Shown here: positions 6,227 to 9,655 of the stretch, in pieces
How the letters are laid out: every line of letters starts with the position of its first letter
Position numbering within the stretch: position 1 is the first letter of the stretch
Origin: Novosphingobium sp.
GTDB taxonomy: Bacteria; Pseudomonadota; Alphaproteobacteria; Sphingomonadales; Sphingomonadaceae
Assembly (NCBI GenBank): GCA_027490345.1
Contig: JAIXYF010000253.1
Span: 1 to 9,655, forward strand
Direction of reading: 5' to 3'
Length of the DNA: 9,655 nucleotides
Program-made: the position numbers and the translations under genes
The notes under the pieces: generated by a model
Database searches by the model: none
What the model saw: the letters and a program-made list of their open reading frames with translations, nothing else
What the model was told of the DNA's origin: nothing

Positions 6227-7029
6227 ACGAAGCGCACCGAAATCGAGCCCAGATTGCCGTAGTCGGCGTGGAAGCTGTCACCCGCCCGCGCGAAGACCGG
6301 CGCTGTGAAGCTGCCGCCAAGCACGATCTGGCCCGGCTCCAGCGTCTCGCCGTGCAAGGAGAGCCGGTTGGCGAGCCAGGCCACGCCATTGGCCGGATGA
6401 TTGAGCACCGCCGCCGCAACGCCCGATTCCTCGATGACGCCGTTGCGATAGAGCAAGGCGCTGACCCAGCGCAGATCGACCGCATCGGGCTTTACCGGGC
6501 GTCCGCCCACCACGATTCCGGCATTGGCGGCGTTGTCGGAAATGGTGTCGTAGACCTTGCGTGTCACGCCGCTGGCCCGGTCAATCCGCTCGATCCGCGC
6601 GTCGATGATCTCGAGCGCGGGGGTCACGTAGTCCGTGGCATTGAGCACATCATAGATCGTGCAGTTCGGGCCGCTGAGCGGTGCCTTGAGGATAAAGGCC
6701 AATTCCACTTCGATGCGCGGTTCGATAAAACGCGCGACGGGAATGTCCTGCCCGTCCGGGAACAGCATGTCGTCGAGCAGCGTGCCGAAATCGGGTTCGG
6801 TCACATTCGAGGACCGCTGCATGGCGCGGCTGGTCAGGCCGATCTTGTGGCCGATGACCTTGCGCCCGGCCGCCAGCTTTTGCCGCACCCAGGCGCGGCT
6901 GACCGCATAGCCGTCGTCCAGCGTCATCTCGGGGTGTTCGAGGCTGAACTGCCCGATCTGCGTGCGGCTGCGCTCGGCCACGTCAAGCCGTACGGCCAGG
7001 TCAGCGATAATGGTTTCGCTCAGCGGCAT
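6223..7029 (-). CDS. hpaH: 2-oxo-hept-4-ene-1,7-dioate hydratase
   Basis: 268 residues, the size of HpaH/HpcG. It adds water to 2-oxo-hept-4-ene-1,7-dioate to give 4-hydroxy-2-oxoheptanedioate, the aldolase substrate. The magnesium ligands Glu107 and Glu109 (EPRIEVELAF) and Glu140 (TPALEIID) match the E106/E108/E139 set of HpcG, and Lys62 in GHKIGLTS aligns with its active-site lysine. SNVTEPDFGTLLDDM and the later HPANGVAWLANRL are also family-typical. The ATG shares one base with the hpaF stop (TGATG), with GGAAG about 10 nt upstream, indicating coupled translation. MhpD/DmpE-type hydratases are close relatives, but the neighbours specify the seven-carbon dicarboxylate substrate. Confidence 0.93.
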   Translation of the reverse strand: MPLSETIIADLAVRLDVAERSRTQIGQFSLEHPEMTLDDGYAVSRAWVRQKLAAGRKVIGHKIGLTSRAMQRSSNVTEPDFGTLLDDMLFPDGQDIPVARFIEPRIEVELAFILKAPLSGPNCTIYDVLNATDYVTPALEIIDARIERIDRASGVTRKVYDTISDNAANAGIVVGGRPVKPDAVDLRWVSALLYRNGVIEESGVAAAVLNHPANGVAWLANRLSLHGETLEPGQIVLGGSFTAPVFARAGDSFHADYGNLGSISVRFV

Positions 7030-7418
7030 CAGTGTTTCGCTTCCAGTCGTTTGTGAATGCTGTTGTGCTTCCAGCCCTCGGCTTCCTCCACGTAGAGGGT
7101 GAGGGCAAGTGGGCGCTTTTCGAAGAGATCCCCAAGAAATGCGCGAACTCGGACGAAAAGTGCATCGAAATAGGCCTTGCGAAACTCCGCGCTGCGGCCC
7201 GCGCCCATTTTTACGTTGATGTTGATGAAGGCGTCTTCGGCGCAGGCATCATCGGCAATGACATAGTCGGTCAGGCGGATGCCGCGCACGCGAATGCCTC
7301 CGACCGGGAATACTCCATCGGCACGCTCGCGCATATCCTCGGCAATGAGCTGCAGCAGCGCCTTTAGATCGAACTTGCCCGCCAGATTGTCGGTCCATTC
7401 CACAGTGGCATGGGCCAT
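7029..7418 (-). CDS. hpaF: 5-carboxymethyl-2-hydroxymuconate isomerase, catalytic Pro replaced by Ala
   Basis: 129 residues of the CHM isomerase branch of the tautomerase superfamily. It converts 5-carboxymethyl-2-hydroxymuconate to 5-oxopent-3-ene-1,2,5-tricarboxylate for HpaG. Similarity to E. coli HpcD/HpaF runs the whole length: EWTDN near the start, GVFPVGGIRVRGIR (36-49), FININVKMGAGRS in the middle and NSIHKRL at the end. E. coli starts Met-Pro-His; here codon 2 is GCC, so the mature N-terminus would be Ala, not the Pro that acts as general base. The start at 7418 is firm: it shares one base with the preceding stop (TGATG), has GGAG 8 nt upstream, and the next ATG (within codons 3-4) is out of frame. 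Activity may be reduced or work differently. Confidence 0.87.
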   Translation of the reverse strand: MAHATVEWTDNLAGKFDLKALLQLIAEDMRERADGVFPVGGIRVRGIRLTDYVIADDACAEDAFININVKMGAGRSAEFRKAYFDALFVRVRAFLGDLFEKRPLALTLYVEEAEGWKHNSIHKRLEAKH

Positions 7419-8236
7419 CAGACAATCTCCATCGTGGCAGCCGTACAACTGACGGCAAAAACGGGAATTGGCTCACAGCAGTGCAAGGTACCCTTGCCCC
7501 CAGCTGCCGCCGCAGCCGCGATGAAGGTGCGAATTTCGAACCCGCCCTGCCCGGCATCGCGATAGGTTTCCGCATCGGTGTAGGCGAGCAGCCGATCCTT
7601 GTCGTTCGCCAACCAGCGATCGAGAAAATCGCGGTCCCATGCCTCGTTGATCCGGCCGCTGTCGGGGGTTGCGGGCCAATGCGAGATGCCGCCCGTGGCG
7701 ATGAGCGCGATGCGCTCGGGCACCGCATCGGCAGCGCGGCGGATCGCCTCGCCAAAGGCCCAGGCGCGGTGCAGGGGGGTCAGTGGCGGTCCCTGGCAAT
7801 TGATGTTGGCCGGGATCACGGTCATCTCGTTGTCCGGATCCAGCAGATGCAGCGGCACGATGATGCCGTGGTCGAACTGCCATTCCTCGCAATAGGCGAC
7901 ATCGACCGTATGGAGCATTTCGGAGACCAGCCGTTTGCCGAGGTCGGGCGCACCCGCCTGCTTGCGCAAGGGTATCTTGAGCCAATCGGGATCCTCAATC
8001 GGGCCGGAATAGTTTGCACCCATGCCAATGGCATAAGCCGGCATGTTGTTCATGAAGAAATTGGCGAAGTGTTCGGCGGCCACGATGATCACGGCATCGG
8101 GTTTGGACGCTGCCAGATCGCGCCGCAGCCCGTCCATTGCTGCATAGAACGCATCGCGCTGCTCGGGCGGGGCCAGATCGGCGCGCGCGGTAATGCCCGG
8201 TGCGTGGCTACAGATACCGGTAAAGACAAGGCTCAT
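7418..8236 (-). CDS. Class III extradiol dioxygenase, LigB-type large (beta) subunit
   Basis: 272 residues of the LigB superfamily; the catalytic, Fe(II)-binding subunit that opens a catechol ring beside its hydroxyls. The predicted iron ligands are His11 (CSHAPG), His56 (AAEHFANFF) and Glu234 (GGFEIR); His123 (FDHGIIVPL) and His186 (TGGISHWP) match the second-shell and acid/base histidines of LigB (His127, His195). The stretch GRINEAWDRDFLDRW also resembles LigB of protocatechuate 4,5-dioxygenase, and some segments recall MhpB. It is less like E. coli HpaD, which lacks the DHG motif. ATG overlaps the LigA-like stop by 4 bp, and the two proteins should form one enzyme. By operon context the substrate is homoprotocatechuate or a close relative, in place of HpaD; regiochemistry is not shown by sequence. 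Confidence 0.88.
   Translation of the reverse strand: MSLVFTGICSHAPGITARADLAPPEQRDAFYAAMDGLRRDLAASKPDAVIIVAAEHFANFFMNNMPAYAIGMGANYSGPIEDPDWLKIPLRKQAGAPDLGKRLVSEMLHTVDVAYCEEWQFDHGIIVPLHLLDPDNEMTVIPANINCQGPPLTPLHRAWAFGEAIRRAADAVPERIALIATGGISHWPATPDSGRINEAWDRDFLDRWLANDKDRLLAYTDAETYRDAGQGGFEIRTFIAAAAAAGGKGTLHCCEPIPVFAVSCTAATMEIV
7427..7430 (-). promoter_or_regulatory. Ribosome-binding site of hpaF
   Basis: GGAG on the minus strand, 8 nt before the ATG at 7418 and inside the end of the LigB-like gene. It fixes the start that gives Met-Ala-His, which matters because the catalytic proline of this family should be residue 2. Confidence 0.6.
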
Positions 8237-8559
8237 AGTCCTGCCACCTTTTCATCCAACGCAGTCGTCATCGCATAGAGCCCAGCCCGCACCGGGCCGT
8301 ACTTTTCCACGCCGTCGCGCATCATCTGCAGGTAATCGGCCCAAGCGATGCCGCACAGCGCCGCAAAGTGCATCAAGATCTGGCCATTAACGCCCAGCAC
8401 GTAGAGCAGGCCGATATCATGATCGAGGATCGCCTGCCGTTCCTCGCCAGTCAGATCGAAGCCATCGGCAAAACTGCCCGGATCCTGCTGGAACTGTGCC
8501 TTGGCGCCGTCATCGCGGTTGAGGACATAGAGCAGTTTCGAAAGCTGGTAGAGGCTCAT
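8233..8559 (-). CDS. LigA-type small (alpha) subunit of extradiol dioxygenase
   Basis: 108 residues, all-helical, matching the LigA family: LSKLLYVLNRDDGAKAQF near the start, a FDLTGEERQAILDHD segment (about 34-48) and LYVLGVNGQILMHFAALCG (52-70). In LigAB the alpha subunit caps the active-site cleft of LigB and contributes to substrate binding; it has no metal site. It is shorter than LigA (about 139 residues), nearer to CarBa-like small subunits. The ATG at 8559 overlaps the hpaG2 stop as ATGA, and its own stop overlaps the LigB-like start. The frame is open 16 codons upstream, but those residues (rich in Gly, Arg, Ser) are not LigA-like. Confidence 0.85.
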   Translation of the reverse strand: MSLYQLSKLLYVLNRDDGAKAQFQQDPGSFADGFDLTGEERQAILDHDIGLLYVLGVNGQILMHFAALCGIAWADYLQMMRDGVEKYGPVRAGLYAMTTALDEKVAGL

Positions 8560-9308
8560 GCCGGCACCAGATGATTGACCAGGCGGCCAATCCCCTCGAT
8601 CTCGCACACCACCGTGTCGCCAGCAGCGCAGAAATGGACGCCTTGCGGGGTGCCGGCCAGGATCATGTCGCCGGGCATGAGAGTGGTCACCGATGACAGG
8701 TAGGCGATCAGGCCTGCGACATCTAGGATCATATCCGCGGTGCTGCCATCCTGAACCAGAGCATCATTGACCCGGGTGGTCATGCGTAGCACCTGAGGAT
8801 CGGGCACATCGGCGGCATCGACAATCCACGGACCGATCGGTGTCGTGGCATCGCGGTTCTTCACCCGCGCGTTGGGGCGATAGTAGTTCTCCAGATACTC
8901 GCGGATCGCGTAGTCGTTGGCGATGGTGTAGCCCGAGACGCAGGCCAGCGCTTCATCGCGGCTGACATGCCTTGCCGGGCGTCCGATCACCGCGACCAGT
9001 TCGCATTCGGGATGCATCTGGTTGGCATCGGCGGGGCGCGGCGTATCGCCGTGATGCCCGACGAAGCAATTGCCGCCTTTCATGAAGATCAGCGGGTTAT
9101 CCAGCTTGGGCGCAAAGCCCAGCTCCTTGTTGTGATCCGCAAAATTGAGGCCGAGCGCGTAGACAGCGGCACCCGGCGTGACCGGCGGCAACCACTGCGC
9201 GTGGGCGGCTGCGATCTGCTGGCCGCCGGGCAGGGTAAGCGTGGCCGCGTCGTCCGAGACCACGGCCCAGACATCGCGTCCCCGGTGATAGATGCGTGCG
9301 CGCTTCAT
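8556..9308 (-). CDS. hpaG2: HpaG2-type FAH-family isomerase/decarboxylase
   Basis: 250 residues of the fumarylacetoacetate hydrolase superfamily, matching the C-terminal half of the E. coli HpaG/HpcE protein: ALGLNFADHNKELGF, then ENYYRPNARVKNRD and LIAYLSSVTTLMPGDMI. HpaG decarboxylates 5-oxopent-3-ene-1,2,5-tricarboxylate and isomerises the product to the HpaH substrate. The metal-binding acids are Glu101, Glu103 (HPECELVAVIG) and Asp132 (ANDYAIR), with the conserved Lys151 in KNRD. The start at 9308 overlaps the hpaG1 stop as ATGA and has GGGGGAG 7 nt upstream; a GTG eight codons earlier is less likely. In E. coli both halves are one polypeptide; here they are separate genes. Confidence 0.93.
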   Translation of the reverse strand: MKRARIYHRGRDVWAVVSDDAATLTLPGGQQIAAAHAQWLPPVTPGAAVYALGLNFADHNKELGFAPKLDNPLIFMKGGNCFVGHHGDTPRPADANQMHPECELVAVIGRPARHVSRDEALACVSGYTIANDYAIREYLENYYRPNARVKNRDATTPIGPWIVDAADVPDPQVLRMTTRVNDALVQDGSTADMILDVAGLIAYLSSVTTLMPGDMILAGTPQGVHFCAAGDTVVCEIEGIGRLVNHLVPA

Positions 9309-9655
9309 GCTCGTGCTCCCCCGACCAGGCATCCGGCATCGGCAAACCCTCTGGTCTGCGCGCTGAGGATCTGCCCCGGCCGGACGTCCGGCGCATCACC
9401 GGCAAACCCGATCAGCAGGACATCGCCTGCCTTGAGCGTGAGGAACTGGCTGATTTCGCTAATCAGGTCCGGGATGGGGCGCACCAGCCGCGAGAGGGGC
9501 CAGTGGTGCGCGGCCCTGCCATCCACCGAAAGTGCGATGGCTTCGGGAAAGACCGGTGCGGCCCAGTCCCCCAGAACCAGCGTGCCATCGCCATTGCGAA
9601 AGGCGACCGCCGGGCGATAGTAATTGGGCTGGGGCAGCGACAGGTCGATGGCCAG
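9305..9655 (-). CDS. hpaG1: HpaG1-type FAH-family protein (5' end beyond window)
   Basis: The last 116 residues of a second FAH-family protein whose start lies beyond 9655. It matches the N-terminal half of E. coli HpaG/HpcE: a LSLPQPNYYRPAV segment at the window edge, then IALSVDGRAAHHW, LISEISQFLTLKAGDVLLIG and VRPGQILSAQTRGF. Together with HpaG2 it should carry out the OPET decarboxylase/HHDD isomerase steps. The codons aligned with the conserved Lys-X-Arg-Asp of HpaG2 read Arg-Asn-Gly-Asp, and the Gly-Thr-Pro turn after the GD motif is Gly-Phe-Ala, so this half may have weak or no catalysis of its own. Its stop overlaps the hpaG2 ATG by 4 bp. First visible gene of the right operon; the promoter is outside the window. 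Confidence 0.88.
   Translation of the reverse strand: MAIDLSLPQPNYYRPAVAFRNGDGTLVLGDWAAPVFPEAIALSVDGRAAHHWPLSRLVRPIPDLISEISQFLTLKAGDVLLIGFAGDAPDVRPGQILSAQTRGFADAGCLVGGARA
9316..9322 (-). promoter_or_regulatory. Ribosome-binding site of hpaG2
   Basis: GGGGGAG on the minus strand, 7 nt before the ATG at 9308, lies inside the end of hpaG1. It supports separate translation of the two HpaG halves and the 250-residue start. Confidence 0.65.

Noticed and set aside
6268..7056. 262-codon plus-strand frame opposite hpaH
   Set aside because: Shadow of hpaH; no domain and no ribosome-binding site. The same applies to the long plus-strand frames at 2578-3387, 3769-4443 and 7481-8278.
7419..7448. Ten-residue upstream extension of hpaF
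   Set aside because: The extra residues lie in the LigB-like gene, do not resemble the family, and would push the active-site N-terminus inside the chain.
9309..9332. GTG start eight codons upstream for hpaG2
   Set aside because: The ATG at 9308 has a good GGGGGAG site at proper spacing and the operon's usual ATGA overlap.
1..9655. tRNA, rRNA, CRISPR arrays, phage or toxin-antitoxin genes
   Set aside because: Nothing resembling these was seen; the window is almost fully occupied by catabolic genes, one regulator and the IS fragment.

Overview
The window is GC-rich and densely packed, with long antisense open frames, short intergenic gaps and start/stop overlaps. It looks like accessory aromatic-catabolism DNA from an alphaproteobacterium, most likely a sphingomonad (Novosphingobium/Sphingobium type). 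That placement is inferred from gene content and the type of transposase; there is no taxonomic marker in the window.

Left edge (1-196): the first ~65 codons of an IS3-family transposase, cut off exactly where the next gene ends. Left operon (minus strand, 4428 to 195): Rieske oxygenase of the VanA O-demethylase type -> nitronate monooxygenase-like flavoprotein -> amidase-signature hydrolase -> MOSC protein of the mARC/YcbX type. After a 30-bp gap between the first two genes, the last three overlap by 4 bp at ATGA junctions. An AT-rich 83-bp divergent control region (4429-4511) separates this operon from a plus-strand AraC-family regulator (4512-5453) that resembles HpaA.

Right operon (minus strand, from beyond 9655 to 5477, convergent with the regulator): HpaG1 (partial) -> HpaG2 -> LigA-like small subunit -> LigB-like large subunit of a class III extradiol dioxygenase -> HpaF (CHM isomerase) -> HpaH (hydratase) -> HpaI (aldolase). 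Every junction overlaps by 1 or 4 bp. Together these encode ring cleavage and the lower homoprotocatechuate (3,4-dihydroxyphenylacetate) meta pathway to pyruvate and succinic semialdehyde. The semialdehyde dehydrogenase (HpaE) is not in the window and may lie upstream of 9655. No 4-hydroxyphenylacetate hydroxylase (HpaBC) is present either.

Reading the two operons together, the left one probably supplies the catechol (for example by O-demethylation of homovanillate or a related methoxy/amide compound) and the right one degrades it. The most notable points are: a two-subunit LigAB-type dioxygenase in place of HpaD; a CHM isomerase whose catalytic N-terminal proline is encoded as alanine; a possible N-O/amide-handling group (MOSC, NMO, amidase) beside the Rieske enzyme; a tandem 9-bp repeat placed where an AraC activator would bind the Rieske promoter; and an IS remnant fused to the stop codon of the MOSC gene.
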